A stretch of 64,000 bases of DNA from Psychrobacter urativorans. GTDB lineage: Bacteria; Pseudomonadota; Gammaproteobacteria; Pseudomonadales; Moraxellaceae. The notes beneath the pieces are model-generated. The model worked only from the letters and a program-made list of their open reading frames with translations, made no database searches and had not been told where the DNA came from. The translations under genes were made by a program, and so were the position numbers. This document shows, piece by piece, positions 27,703 to 37,399 of the stretch; positions within the stretch are counted from its first letter, which is position 1, and each line of letters starts with the position of its first letter. Location of the stretch: contig NZ_CAJHBR010000004.1 of assembly GCF_904846695.1 (NCBI RefSeq), positions 62,001 through 126,000 of the forward strand, in the 5' to 3' direction.

Positions 27703-28338
27703 TCAGTTGACCAAGCGAATGGAGGGAAGATGCCAATCGAAGCGCAGTGCTAACATTCGCACCGCAAAGATGACGCCAAGCATAATAAATTCATTGAAGC
27801 TTGAATTAAAGCCCCAGTATTCCAGTAGCAAGTAAGTCACTGAACCGGCGATACTAGCAGAGATATAGATTTCACGCTGAAGAAGCAGGGGTATTTCATT
27901 GCAGATAATATCGCGTAGTAAGCCACCAATAATAGCTGTCCAAACGCCCATCATTACCGCAATCATTGGTGATAAGTCTTGATCCAAAGCAACCTTAAAA
28001 CCAATGACGCTAAAAGCGGCCAGCCCAATTGCATCGAACAGTTTGAGGGCATTATCAATTTTGGGATAAAGATGAAAGAATATTTGCAATATGAGTGAAG
28101 TAGCAGTGATTACTAGGACGTAATTAAGATCGGTCATCCAAAATAACGGGTGTCGATCTAATGCCATGTCACGTAAGGTGCCACCACCAATAGCATTAAC
28201 CATAGCTACTAAAATGCAGCCAGCAATATCAAAGCCTTTGTGCTGCGCTAGTAAAGTCCCAGCGATAGCACAAGCGACTATACCAATCATATCTAATAAA
28301 TACAGCAGAACATCAGGAAAAATTAAATTATTGATCAC
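27703..28338 (-). CDS. TRIC channel family protein (UPF0126/YicG-like)
   Basis: 211 residues, the usual size, with seven hydrophobic segments and the repeated half-motifs GGGTLRDMALDRHPLFW and GGLLRDIICNEIPLLLQ. It should form a trimeric cation channel in the inner membrane. The start is GTG 28338 with AGGAAG six bases upstream. It is the upstream member of a tandem pair with the 26856-27659 gene and is probably co-transcribed with it, perhaps also with the transporter gene upstream (53-base gap). Confidence 0.88.
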   Translation of the reverse strand: MINNLIFPDVLLYLLDMIGIVACAIAGTLLAQHKGFDIAGCILVAMVNAIGGGTLRDMALDRHPLFWMTDLNYVLVITATSLILQIFFHLYPKIDNALKLFDAIGLAAFSVIGFKVALDQDLSPMIAVMMGVWTAIIGGLLRDIICNEIPLLLQREIYISASIAGSVTYLLLEYWGFNSSFNEFIMLGVIFAVRMLALRFDWHLPSIRLVN

Positions 28339-28391
28339 AATGCTTCTTCCTGTAGCTGTCTTATAAATAATAGTTTTTATAAACAGCGCTA

Positions 28392-29501
28392 TTAGCCATC
28401 CTTAGCAAACAGTACCAATCCTAACATAATTAATCCGATACCAATTAGACCCATTGCTGACGGTAAGGCATTATTTAACAATAATATACCGCCGATTAAG
28501 GCAAAGATTACTTCACTGGCTTGAGTGGAGTCAACGCCAGCAACTTCGCTGGAAGTCTCAGCACGCTCACGAGCATATAAGAAGATACTGGTAGCCCCGA
28601 CGCCTGCGAGTAAAGCTACTAGCAAGGTGTTAAAAACCTGTGATGAGCTGGGTGCTTCAGGATGGACTATGATGCCTAAAATTAACCAAAATGGCAAACT
28701 ACCAAGGGTCATGAGCCACACTTTATTAAAAGCATTTTGTAGCAGCTCAGTTTCGATGGCTGGAATGCGGCTAATTAGCTTTTGTAGCGTAGATTGTGCT
28801 GCGGTTTCAGCCACAAGTAATGGATCGCTATTAGCGCTATTGCTAGACGCATAGCTTTGGGTGACTGAGCGGGCATTATCGTTATGATCGCTATTACTTT
28901 CTTGCCACTTACGTCGCTCAGCATTTTGCATGCGAGTATTATAAGACACTTGCCAAACTAACTGATTGCCGATGGGATAACAAAAAGCGGCTACTAATGC
29001 AGGCAATGCGCCATAAAGGAGCATTTCTAGCATCGGCGTAGAGGCAACCTCAGAGGCAGTTAAGCCTTCGCTAACGTTAACTAACAATACCCCTATAAAG
29101 ACTAGCAGGGCATAAAAAATAAACTTCTTATCGAAGCGCTGACCAAAAGCTATCAGTACTAGTAAGCTTGTGACCACCGTAAACATAAAAGTCGCCGCTA
29201 CTACCCAGCCGGCAACGTGATCCCCAGCGTAGCAAATACCCGTATAGAATAGGCCAAAGCCGATACTGCCAGTAATGCACCAAAAGCGCCAATGGGCAGA
29301 AAAAATAGCCGTCAGCTCTTTGATGCGGCCAAAGCCATGCTGCATGGTGATAATAACCGTGAGCAATAACCACATAAACAAGTAACGTAGGCTAGCTGAC
29401 CAAAACCAATGACCGCCAGCGCTGCTCATAAATTCGTTTAAGATAAAGGTTGAGCTAAATAGCGCTCCTGCTAATAAGCCGAATAATATTAACTTAACCA
29501 T
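28392..29501 (-). CDS. DMT superfamily multidrug-efflux-type transporter
   Basis: 369 residues from ATG 29501, which has AAGGA seven bases upstream; the frame opens 12 codons earlier without a ribosome binding site. About ten hydrophobic segments form two five-helix halves separated by a polar loop (about residues 190-250, Asn/Ser-rich). The first segment has GALFSSTFILNEFMSSAGGHW, typical of the multidrug resistance efflux (EmrE-like, PF13536) branch. The substrate is unknown. Confidence 0.8.
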   Translation of the reverse strand: MVKLILFGLLAGALFSSTFILNEFMSSAGGHWFWSASLRYLFMWLLLTVIITMQHGFGRIKELTAIFSAHWRFWCITGSIGFGLFYTGICYAGDHVAGWVVAATFMFTVVTSLLVLIAFGQRFDKKFIFYALLVFIGVLLVNVSEGLTASEVASTPMLEMLLYGALPALVAAFCYPIGNQLVWQVSYNTRMQNAERRKWQESNSDHNDNARSVTQSYASSNSANSDPLLVAETAAQSTLQKLISRIPAIETELLQNAFNKVWLMTLGSLPFWLILGIIVHPEAPSSSQVFNTLLVALLAGVGATSIFLYARERAETSSEVAGVDSTQASEVIFALIGGILLLNNALPSAMGLIGIGLIMLGLVLFAKDG

Positions 29502-29596
29502 CCCTGCATCCTTGCACTTTTTAGCTTTGACAATCATGATAGCAACTTATAAATAATCAGCTATTTATAGGTTTCTATTAGCATTGACGGTATGTT

Positions 29597-30319
29597 TTAT
29601 TTACCTTTGGCATCAGCCCAGATGATCTTGTGCAATTGCAATTGGAAGCGAACCGGCAGCGCATCAGCCAATATCCATTCAGCCAATTGGCGAGCCAATA
29701 CTGGCACCTCAGGACTACTGTCATTTTCTTCGACATTGAACATTGGCGAGAACCATACTGTACAGACGAGTTTGTCTAGCTGGTGCTCAACTAGTTTGGC
29801 TTTTGCCCAGTCGTAATCAGTGCGATTCATGATTACGAACTTTAACTGATCATGTTGGGTTAGATAAGCCAAATTTGACCATAAGTTTTTATCGACTTCC
29901 CCTGAGCTTGGGGTTTTCAAATCCATAACTTTGCTTACTGCTGGCGGTACCTTTTGTACCGATAACGCCCCTGCAGTCTCAAGCGATATCTCACAGTCAT
30001 CGGCAAGCAAACGTTTAATTAGCTCAATGGCATTAGGCTGGGCTAAAGGTTCGCCACCAGTAATACAAATACGCTTACAAGGGAAGCTTTTGATAGTCGC
30101 TACGATAGTCTCTAGCGACTGACGCTCGCCACCACTAAAGGCGTATTCAGTATCGCAATAGACGCAGCGTAGGGGACAACCAGTCAAGCGCACGAATATC
30201 GTCGGCAAGCCTGAGGTTAGCGCTTCTCCTTGTAAAGAATAAAAAATCTCAGTAATTCGTAACCCAGCTTCAGGGTCAGTGACAGCAATAGCGGATGTGC
30301 GTAGTGATAGCTCAGTCAT
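29597..30319 (-). CDS. queE: 7-carboxy-7-deazaguanine synthase
   Basis: 240 residues. QueE is a radical SAM enzyme converting 6-carboxy-tetrahydropterin to 7-carboxy-7-deazaguanine in queuosine synthesis. The cluster motif is GCPLRCVYC (Cys48, Cys52, Cys55), the family CxxxCxxC arrangement, preceded by FYSLQGEA and followed by ITGGEPL. No other queuosine gene is in the window. A hairpin with a short T run at 30400-30429 lies upstream in its leader. Confidence 0.93.
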   Translation of the reverse strand: MTELSLRTSAIAVTDPEAGLRITEIFYSLQGEALTSGLPTIFVRLTGCPLRCVYCDTEYAFSGGERQSLETIVATIKSFPCKRICITGGEPLAQPNAIELIKRLLADDCEISLETAGALSVQKVPPAVSKVMDLKTPSSGEVDKNLWSNLAYLTQHDQLKFVIMNRTDYDWAKAKLVEHQLDKLVCTVWFSPMFNVEENDSSPEVPVLARQLAEWILADALPVRFQLQLHKIIWADAKGK

Positions 30320-30399
30320 AACAATTTCAAATAAGGTAAGGTGTCGATCATCTATCTCGACAAAAAGATTAAAAATTAAGGTTTTTTTATAACAGAAAA

Positions 30400-30429
30400 C
30401 AATAAAAATACCGCGATAAGGGCGGTATT
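30400..30429 (-). terminator. Hairpin with T run in the queE leader (terminator or attenuator)
   Basis: An 8-bp stem (AATACCGC 30407-30414 with GCGGTATT 30422-30429) is followed on the minus strand by TTTATTG, about 80 bases before the queE start codon. Confidence 0.55.
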
Positions 30430-30704
30430 GGATAAGTTTCTTTCATTGCGCTAAATTATAGCGTAAGCCAGCATATTAAGCTGTAAAAATCTCGGCGCAA
30501 TTGCATTAGCGCTCTAACTAGCAATAGTAGGATATTTATGACAGCTGCGACTTAATAGAAGCCGGTATAGGCTAGTGGTTTTGGCTCAGTATTTTGGTTG
30601 CTGTATTTTGATGGGCGTATCTGGTTGCTATGTTTCAATAGCGCACAGCATAGGGTTTATTCTAACAGCTATCTTTTATGCCTTTGAGCGTTTGATTTAG
30701 CTAC

Positions 30705-30737
30705 AAAAAAAGGTGCTTAGACATTCTAAGCACCTTT
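30705..30737 (-). terminator. Terminator of dapD
   Basis: A 12-bp perfect stem (30709-30720 with 30726-30737), 5-base loop, and a T7 run on the minus strand, 35 bases past the dapD stop codon. Confidence 0.92.
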
Positions 30738-30771
30738 GAGTAAGCGGTCAGCGATTAAGCTTTGCTGGTGA

Positions 30772-31593
30772 TTAATCTAAGCGCAATAATTCATTAACGG
30801 CAGTCTTAGCGCGAGTTTGTGCATCAACTTTTTTTACGATAATAGCGGCATATAAGCTATGAGTGCCATCTTCAGAAGGTAAAGAGCCAGGCACTACTAC
30901 TGAACCGGCTGGTACACGACCACGATGGATCTCGCCAGTTTCACGATCATAGATACGCGTTGATTGACCAATGTAGACGCCCATAGAGATTACTGCACCT
31001 TCTTCAACGATAACCCCTTCAACGATCTCAGAGCGGGCACCGATAAAGCAGTTGTCTTCAATGATAGTAGGGTTAGCTTGCAATGGCTCTAACACACCAC
31101 CGATACCTACGCCGCCAGAGAGATGAACGTTTTTACCGATTTGAGCACATGAACCAACAGTAGCCCAAGTATCGACCATTGCACCTTGATCGACATAAGC
31201 GCCGATATTGACGTAAGAAGGCATCAAGATAGCACCCGGTGCGATATATGATCCTTTACGAGCGACAGCTGGTGGTACTACACGTACGCCAGCTTCTTTG
31301 AATTGAGCTTCAGTCCAATCAGCAAATTTAGTCGGTACTTTGTCATAAAACTGTACGTGCTCACCAGCAGCCATCACATAGTTGTCATTGAGGCGGAATG
31401 ATAAAAGCACGGCTTTTTTTGCCCACTGATTAACTACCCATTCGCCATCTTTCTTTTCAGCGACACGTAAAGTACCGTTATCAAGTTGCTCAAGTACTTG
31501 TTCGATAGCCTCTCGGATATCCTGCGGCATATTGGTTGGATTGTATTCGTTGCGGTTTTCAAAAGCTTGTTCAATCGTTTGCTGTAATGACAT
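30772..31593 (-). CDS. dapD: 2,3,4,5-tetrahydropyridine-2,6-dicarboxylate N-succinyltransferase
   Basis: 273 residues, the usual length. DapD transfers succinyl from succinyl-CoA to tetrahydrodipicolinate in the lysine/diaminopimelate pathway and works as a cytoplasmic trimer. The left-handed beta-helix is seen as hexapeptide-type repeats ([20 protein letters not shown] and later turns), including the catalytic-region [14 protein letters not shown] and [25 protein letters not shown] precedes ATG 31593. It is a single gene with a strong terminator. Confidence 0.95.
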   Translation of the reverse strand: MSLQQTIEQAFENRNEYNPTNMPQDIREAIEQVLEQLDNGTLRVAEKKDGEWVVNQWAKKAVLLSFRLNDNYVMAAGEHVQFYDKVPTKFADWTEAQFKEAGVRVVPPAVARKGSYIAPGAILMPSYVNIGAYVDQGAMVDTWATVGSCAQIGKNVHLSGGVGIGGVLEPLQANPTIIEDNCFIGARSEIVEGVIVEEGAVISMGVYIGQSTRIYDRETGEIHRGRVPAGSVVVPGSLPSEDGTHSLYAAIIVKKVDAQTRAKTAVNELLRLD

Positions 31594-31791
31594 AAAAATT
31601 CCTAAAAAGAGTAAAGATAAAATAATAGAGGATTTTGCTCATAGTAGTCATTAGCCTCCAGCTAGCCTTTCAATTATAACCAGCCTGACTAACTAGCATC
31701 AATGAACACTAAGTTAGCTTAAATACAGATGCTAAAGACAACGGCTTTTATTGTCGCTAATTTATTGCCCTTTAGCAAATGCCTGGCTAAG

Positions 31792-32742
31792 CTAAATAGA
31801 TAAATTATCTATCCAGTGCAGAATATCATCATATACCAAGTTACGGTCTTGCTCATGTAAAGGCTCGTGACGCATGTTGGGATAGAGTTTAGTGCTTATA
31901 TTAGCGAAACCTTGCTTCTGTAATCTATTGTCGATAGCGCGAATACCACGACCCATATTGCCGATAGGATCATCTTTACCGCTGATAAACAGCATAGGAA
32001 AATCTTTAGTAATGGTTCTAGCCCAGCCTTTATCCAGTCCTGCCTGCATAAGCGCAAATAGGGTATAAAAGCCATTATTGGTAAACACAAAACCGGCTAG
32101 TGGATCGGCTTCGTAGGCGGCGATATTAGCCTTACTTTCGCTCAGCCAAGCAAATTCAGAAGAAGAATCAGTAGCAAGCTTACTATTAAGCAGCTTATTC
32201 ATCAAATCAGAAAATACGCTATTGGGCTTTTTAGCCGCCGCTTTTGCCAAGATCTTATTGATAGGGAGCAAAACCTTTATCAATGGATTGGCATCGGCAG
32301 TACCCATTAGAATAGCCCCTGCAAAGTTATGAGCGTGATGCTTGAGCACGGTACGCACGATAAAAGATCCCATCGAATGACCCATGATGAAGTGGGGCAC
32401 ATCAGGATAGCGAGACTTTATGCTGTCCGCCATAATAATGACATCTTTTAATAACGACTGCATAGGATGTTCGCTACCAAAAAACCCTAATTCGTCAGAC
32501 GATTTAATAGTCTGCCCATGACCGAGCTGATCATAAGTTACTACGGCAACACCGTTATCCGCCAAGAACTGCGCAAAGCTGGCATAACGACCACTATGCT
32601 CCGCCATACCATGAACAATTAATAATGTGGCTCTAACGGTTTTGACGCTATCAGGCTCACTATCAGAGACAGTGGGTTCAAAAAAGGTATGATGCAGATA
32701 ATGGCTGTTGTCAGAGGAAGTGATTTGCTCGTAAGTACTCAT
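31792..32742 (-). CDS. Alpha/beta hydrolase, monoacylglycerol-lipase type
   Basis: 316 residues. It is a serine hydrolase of the S33/Hydrolase_4 (monoacylglycerol lipase) group: oxyanion segment VHGMAEHSGRY near 43-53, nucleophile elbow GHSMGS with Ser123, acid in SGKDDPIG, and the catalytic His in NMRHEPLHE near the C-terminus. It should cleave ester bonds of lipids or lysophospholipids. No signal peptide, so cytoplasmic or membrane-associated. AGAGG precedes the ATG. The flanking gaps carry only weak hairpins. Confidence 0.85.
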   Translation of the reverse strand: MSTYEQITSSDNSHYLHHTFFEPTVSDSEPDSVKTVRATLLIVHGMAEHSGRYASFAQFLADNGVAVVTYDQLGHGQTIKSSDELGFFGSEHPMQSLLKDVIIMADSIKSRYPDVPHFIMGHSMGSFIVRTVLKHHAHNFAGAILMGTADANPLIKVLLPINKILAKAAAKKPNSVFSDLMNKLLNSKLATDSSSEFAWLSESKANIAAYEADPLAGFVFTNNGFYTLFALMQAGLDKGWARTITKDFPMLFISGKDDPIGNMGRGIRAIDNRLQKQGFANISTKLYPNMRHEPLHEQDRNLVYDDILHWIDNLSI

Positions 32743-32831
32743 AGGCCTCTCTTTAAAGGGATAGGTTAAGCAATTGACAGTTTAAAGGGTTCAAAATTAA
32801 AAAGGTAAAAAAGTTAGTCATTATCAAGACA

Positions 32832-32873
32832 GAAAAAAGAAAAACAGTCGAATAACTAAAAGATCCGACTGTT
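32832..32873 (-). terminator. Probable terminator of the amidohydrolase gene
   Basis: An 8-bp stem (AACAGTCG 32843-32850 with CGACTGTT 32866-32873), 15-base loop, is followed on the minus strand by a T-rich tail, 67 bases past the stop codon. Confidence 0.65.
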
Positions 32874-32939
32874 AATACTAGCCAGCAATTTTAAAAAGTT
32901 ATCTAGCATCAGGCAAGCATTACTCATCTACTAATAAAG

Positions 32940-34727
32940 CTAGCGGCGCTGATAAATAGTTTTGCCTGCTTTAATAGTAGTCATCACCTTAATGTCCTTT
33001 ATCTTACTAGCATTAATAGTCAAAGGGTTGCTATCTAAGATCACTAAGTCAGCCAGTTTACCTGGGGTTAGAGACCCTTTGCTGTCTTCTTCATAATACT
33101 CATAAGCTGGGTTAATAGTAATGGCTTTTAGGGCTTGATAAGGGCTGGCACGCTCATCCTTACCGATGATCTGACCGGAGCGTGAAGTGCGATTTACTGC
33201 TGACCAAACCGTAAATAAAGGACTAACTGGGGTCACCGTATCATCAGAGTGGTTAGTGTATCTTAGACCCATCTTATCAGCAGTAGCTATCGGACTAGAA
33301 AAATTAGCTCGTTTTTCGCCTAAGTTTTTGACATGGACATCACCCCAAAAATAAGCGTGATTAGTAAAGAATGATGGCAGCATATTATACTTTTTAAAGG
33401 CTTGTAGTTGATCAGGACGAGCAAATTGCGCATGGATAGGAATAGTACGACGATCTTTATCGGCCGCTTGCCCAGTCTTTTTTACCGCATACTCATGCGC
33501 TTTGATCACCATATCAGTGGCACCATCGCCATTATTATGAATAAATAGCTGATTGTCACGCGCATAAGCTTTGGCAAACATCTCGTTGAGCTGGTCTTGG
33601 CTGACACTAGGCAAACCACGGCAGTCCTTTTGGCAATCTGGTACTGGCGTTAGGTAAGGCTGACTGAAATAAGCCGTTTTGCCTTGTGGCGAGCCATCAG
33701 CGACGATCTTAGTGCCTTGAACTTTAAAGCCATGGTTATAAGTCTTCCAGCTAAAGTTTTTATCGGCCAAGTTTTCATCTAAGTCACTAACGCCTGCTAG
33801 TGCTACTAAATCGATTTTGAGCTTGCCAGCATCTGCCTGCTTTTGGAAGAAAGCAATAGTATCACGAGTCGTCGAACCGTTTTGGGCGGTAGTCAGACCA
33901 TTTTCAGCATAATAATCTTGCGTAGACTCAAAGAACTTAGCTTGATTGGGCTCCAACACTTCTAGCATCTTGCGCACGAAGGGGTACATCGCGGTTTCTT
34001 GTACTAGGCCATTAGGCTCGTTTGAGCCTTTAACTCGTGCAATATTACCACCTTCAGGAGCTTTACTATTAGCCGTTATCTTCAGTGCTGCTAGAGCTTT
34101 ACTATTTGCTACGCCCATATGACCACTAGTATGTTGTAGATAGACTGGGTTATTAGGCAGTACCGTATCGATCTCATCTTTAGTAGGATGGCGATCCTCA
34201 CTCAATTGAGTTTCATCATAACCCCAGCCGTAGATCCACTCACCATCGGCAATATTATTGTCTTTTTTATAAGCTTTGAGTGCTTGCAGTATGTCATCGA
34301 TGTTAGCCACTTTGCCGACAGGTGACGGGTTAAGATTAACTTGCCCCATAGTGTTCGACACCATATCGAAATGGCTATGCGGATCGATGAATCCTGGTAA
34401 TAGAGTTTGGTTTTTTAGATCGACTTGTGCCGCATTAGTGTATTTTGATTGGGCCGTAGACAAGTTACCAACGTAAGCGATTTTACCTGCTTGTGTCACT
34501 AAGGCTTGTACCATTTGTGGCTGATCGCCTTCCATAGTGATGATATTGCCGTTGTAATATACAGTGGCGGCATTAAGCTCAGTGCTGACAAGATCGGCGC
34601 TAGTATTCTGCATAGCGGTACAACCCATAATGCTCAGTAACGCTACACTAAGTAACGTCGGTTTGATCAAAGGGTTCAAGGTGATTGTCTTATGCATTGT
34701 TTGCTCACAATTTATCGATTTAGTCAT
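32940..34727 (-). CDS. Lipoprotein amidohydrolase (YtcJ-like)
   Basis: 595 residues. A signal peptide ends in a lipobox S-I-M-G-C near residue 36, so the enzyme is probably anchored in the envelope. The rest is an amidohydrolase 3/YtcJ-type metal-dependent hydrolase: PGFIDPHSHFDM carries the HxH metal ligands, WGYDE and QHTSGHMGVANSKAL are family stretches, and TNHSDDTVTP contains the conserved Asp. Relatives are often poorly defined and act on amide or formyl groups. AGGA is seven bases before ATG 34727. The natural substrate is unknown. Confidence 0.88.
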   Translation of the reverse strand: MTKSINCEQTMHKTITLNPLIKPTLLSVALLSIMGCTAMQNTSADLVSTELNAATVYYNGNIITMEGDQPQMVQALVTQAGKIAYVGNLSTAQSKYTNAAQVDLKNQTLLPGFIDPHSHFDMVSNTMGQVNLNPSPVGKVANIDDILQALKAYKKDNNIADGEWIYGWGYDETQLSEDRHPTKDEIDTVLPNNPVYLQHTSGHMGVANSKALAALKITANSKAPEGGNIARVKGSNEPNGLVQETAMYPFVRKMLEVLEPNQAKFFESTQDYYAENGLTTAQNGSTTRDTIAFFQKQADAGKLKIDLVALAGVSDLDENLADKNFSWKTYNHGFKVQGTKIVADGSPQGKTAYFSQPYLTPVPDCQKDCRGLPSVSQDQLNEMFAKAYARDNQLFIHNNGDGATDMVIKAHEYAVKKTGQAADKDRRTIPIHAQFARPDQLQAFKKYNMLPSFFTNHAYFWGDVHVKNLGEKRANFSSPIATADKMGLRYTNHSDDTVTPVSPLFTVWSAVNRTSRSGQIIGKDERASPYQALKAITINPAYEYYEEDSKGSLTPGKLADLVILDSNPLTINASKIKDIKVMTTIKAGKTIYQRR

Positions 34728-34916
34728 GACCTTATCCTTAAGGGTTTAGTTAGTATATTTCGCTATTATTGTTTATTAGCCCTTATTAGCATAACGTATT
34801 TTCAATCATAAATATGCTTAGTGGTTATTTGCCTTATCCTTACAAGAGTATGACTCAAAATTTTATAATTCATGTTCTAATTTGGCTCATCTTAGCTATT
34901 AGTAATAGGGCTGCTT

Positions 34917-36098
34917 ATGAACTGTGTATCGACCAAAAAACTGCTATTAGCTGGAGCCGGTCATGCTCACATTGATCTACTGCGCAGTATTATTAATAGT
35001 AGTGAGCCACCGAAACATTTGCAAATCACTTTAGTTACTGAGCAGCCACAGACTATCTATTCAGGGATGTTGCCGGGTTGGATGGCGGGGCACTATAACC
35101 TTGCTGATATCAGTATTGATGCCCAAGCACTCTGTGAGCAGGCAGGGGTGACTCTCATCCAACAGTCACTAGCCAAAGTAGATGCTGCCTCTGGCATAGT
35201 AACGACTGCTGACGATAAGCAATTGGATTATGACGTTTTGTCTTTAAACACCGGTGCCAATACAGATTTGCGGTGGCTCAACAAAGCGCAAGATCAGCTG
35301 CCAGCTAATACTGAAACAGCCGTAGTTCCTACACAATCTCCTACACAACTTCCTACACAAGTGGTTGCTGTGCGTCCGATATCGTTGTTTATCGAGCGTT
35401 GGCAGCAGATTATCGAAGAGGCTAAACAGTCTGCATGCTACCGGCTGGCTGTAGTCGGTGCTGGGGCTGCTGCTACAGAGTTGGTGCTGGCAGCACAGTA
35501 TGCTTTGCGGCGTATCAATCCTAATCACCAAGCTTATTTGGTCTGTGGGGAGGAGCTATTATCGGGCTTTAATCAACGCTTTAAAAAACAAGTTATCAAG
35601 CAGCTACATAGATATAAAGTACAGATAGTTTACGAGCGTGCTTTGGGCTATAGCGAAGGTCAGTTGCATACTAGCCGTCAACCATTAGCTATTGATGCGC
35701 TGATAGCTGCTACGGGAGTCACTGGTTCTGCTTGGACAAAACATACTGATCTTAGTACTGTCGATCATGGCTTTATCGCCGTCAATGAGGTGCAGCAAAG
35801 TATCTCGCACCCGAATGTATTTGCAGTGGGCGATGTGGCTACTCGAGTGGACCAAAAGATGGCGCACTCAGGGGTGCATGCGGTACGTGGCGGGGCAGTA
35901 GAAGCGGACAACTTGCTCGCTTATTTAGCAGATCAGCCTTTACATAGCTATGATCCAAGGCTCCGTACTTTGTACTTATTATCTTGTGGGGATAAATATG
36001 CCATCGCCAGTTGGGGCGATTATAGCTTACAAGGCCGTTGGGTTTGGCAGCTAAAAAAACGTATTGATAAACGCTTCGTAAAGGTAGGATTTAACTAA
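34917..36098 (+). CDS. FAD-dependent pyridine nucleotide-disulfide oxidoreductase, SelD-associated type
   Basis: 393 residues. The N-terminal dinucleotide-binding motif is LLLAGAGHAHIDLLRS; this GGGHAH-type signature marks NDH-2-like flavoproteins that in many organisms are fused to selenophosphate synthetase (SelD). A second nucleotide-binding loop is VVGAGAAATEL, and the C-terminal FAD contact is VFAVGDVAT. The SelD half is absent. Next to two transferases of the former rSAM/selenodomain-associated families and ArsS, it is likely part of, or a partner to, the arsenosugar gene group, but a 261-base gap separates it from arsS. Confidence 0.8.
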   Translation: MNCVSTKKLLLAGAGHAHIDLLRSIINSSEPPKHLQITLVTEQPQTIYSGMLPGWMAGHYNLADISIDAQALCEQAGVTLIQQSLAKVDAASGIVTTADDKQLDYDVLSLNTGANTDLRWLNKAQDQLPANTETAVVPTQSPTQLPTQVVAVRPISLFIERWQQIIEEAKQSACYRLAVVGAGAAATELVLAAQYALRRINPNHQAYLVCGEELLSGFNQRFKKQVIKQLHRYKVQIVYERALGYSEGQLHTSRQPLAIDALIAATGVTGSAWTKHTDLSTVDHGFIAVNEVQQSISHPNVFAVGDVATRVDQKMAHSGVHAVRGGAVEADNLLAYLADQPLHSYDPRLRTLYLLSCGDKYAIASWGDYSLQGRWVWQLKKRIDKRFVKVGFN

Positions 36099-36295
36099 AA
36101 GGTGGCTAGTTAGATAGAAAAAATAACGTTATTAGACATAAATTGTCATTAACAATAAGCTATTATTGATTAGATAAACTATACATTAGTTAAGATCCTT
36201 AGTGCCTTTTTTTCATATTTTTTTGTGTGCTTTTTTATACATTTTAGCTTTGTGCTAATAAAGTTTGTACGCTACTGGTTATAACTAATTACTAA

Positions 36296-36307
36296 TAGCC
36301 GCGGCTA
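36296..36307. promoter_or_regulatory. Perfect 12-bp palindrome upstream of arsS
   Basis: TAGCCGCGGCTA lies 52 bases before the arsS start, just downstream of a TATAAC. Position and symmetry fit a repressor site, but no ArsR-type gene is in the window and no known consensus is matched. The rest of the 36099-36359 gap is AT-rich with T runs. Confidence 0.35.
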
Positions 36308-36359
36308 AAAGGCTATCCTGTTATCATTAAATATATTATTAATAAGGTTTTATACCATT

Positions 36360-37340
36360 ATGAAATCTACCATAAAGTTACTAGAGCATACTGATTTCCC
36401 TGCTATTAAACGACGAGAGTTAAAGATTCTGCAAGTTAATATGGGGTATTTGTGCAATATGTCCTGCGTGCATTGTCATGTCGCAGCTAGTCCTTATCGT
36501 ACTGAAATGATGTCACGGGCATTAGTGGAGCTGATACCCCAAGTGCTACAAGCGCAGAATATCGATACGTTAGACTTAACCGGCGGTGCACCTGAGATGC
36601 ACCAAGACTTTAAATATCTCGTCAAAGCTGCCCGAGCCTTGGGGGTGAAAGTAATTGACCGTTGTAACCTGACTATTCTGATGGAAGAAGGTTATGAGGA
36701 TATGGCAGGTTTTTTAGCTGATAATCAAGTGGAAGTAGTGGCTTCGCTACCTTGTTATTCGCTAGAAAACGTCGATAAACAGCGTGGCAAAGGGGCCTTT
36801 GATGGCAGTATTTTGGGCTTACATAAGCTTAATGCTTTGGGTTATGGAAAAGCGGACTCTGAGCTTGTCTTAAACTTAGTCTATAACCCGCAAGGGGCTA
36901 CATTGCCACCTAATCAGCAACAGTTAGAAGATGATTATAAGCATGAGCTAAAACAGCATTTCGATATTGAGTTTAATCAATTATTTGCGCTAACCAATAT
37001 GCCTATTCAGCGTTTTGGCGCCGTATTATTGGCTAAGAATGAGTTTCATCCTTATATGAACTTGCTCAAAGACAATTATATGGCTGACAATCTAAAAGAT
37101 GTGATGTGCCGTGAGACTATTAGCGTTAACTGGCTGGGGGAGCTATTCGATTGTGATTTTAATCAGCAATTAGAGATCCCAGTGGCTAATAAATCGCGCC
37201 GACATTTAGCTGATTTACTGATTAAGAACCCTAGCGGTGATGATATCGCTATTGCTGATCATTGCTATGGCTGTACTGCTGGGCAAGGCAGTAGCTGTGG
37301 CGGCGCTCTAGACGAGGAAGCAGAAAAAGCTCAAGCCTAG
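36360..37340 (+). CDS. arsS: Arsenosugar biosynthesis radical SAM protein
   Basis: 326 residues. The [4Fe-4S]/SAM motif is CNMSCVHC (Cys32, Cys36, Cys39), with DLTGGAPEM for SAM binding, and the C-terminal Cys-rich domain (DUF3641 type) ends in HCYGCTAGQGSSCGG. ArsS is reported to attach the 5'-deoxyadenosyl group of SAM to dimethylarsenic, making the arsenosugar precursor dimethylarsinoyl-adenosine. The same-strand run down to arsM supports the assignment. An AAGG lies a little far (12 bases) from the ATG. Confidence 0.92.
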   Translation: MKSTIKLLEHTDFPAIKRRELKILQVNMGYLCNMSCVHCHVAASPYRTEMMSRALVELIPQVLQAQNIDTLDLTGGAPEMHQDFKYLVKAARALGVKVIDRCNLTILMEEGYEDMAGFLADNQVEVVASLPCYSLENVDKQRGKGAFDGSILGLHKLNALGYGKADSELVLNLVYNPQGATLPPNQQQLEDDYKHELKQHFDIEFNQLFALTNMPIQRFGAVLLAKNEFHPYMNLLKDNYMADNLKDVMCRETISVNWLGELFDCDFNQQLEIPVANKSRRHLADLLIKNPSGDDIAIADHCYGCTAGQGSSCGGALDEEAEKAQA

Positions 37341-37399
37341 TTTTATGCTCTATAGCAATAATCTAGGCCTACTAATATTTTATATATAAAGGACAACCT

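Larger units (their letters stand above)
30320..30771. other. Intergenic region between dapD and queE
   Basis: 452 bases with two minus-strand hairpins: the dapD terminator at 30705-30737 and a second one near 30400-30429. The middle shows a few T-rich repeats and no gene. I looked for a preQ1 riboswitch before queE and did not find its consensus. Confidence 0.5.

Noticed and set aside
30320-30440. preQ1 riboswitch before queE
   Set aside because: I looked for the short H-type pseudoknot consensus in the leader and did not find it; only a plain hairpin is present.
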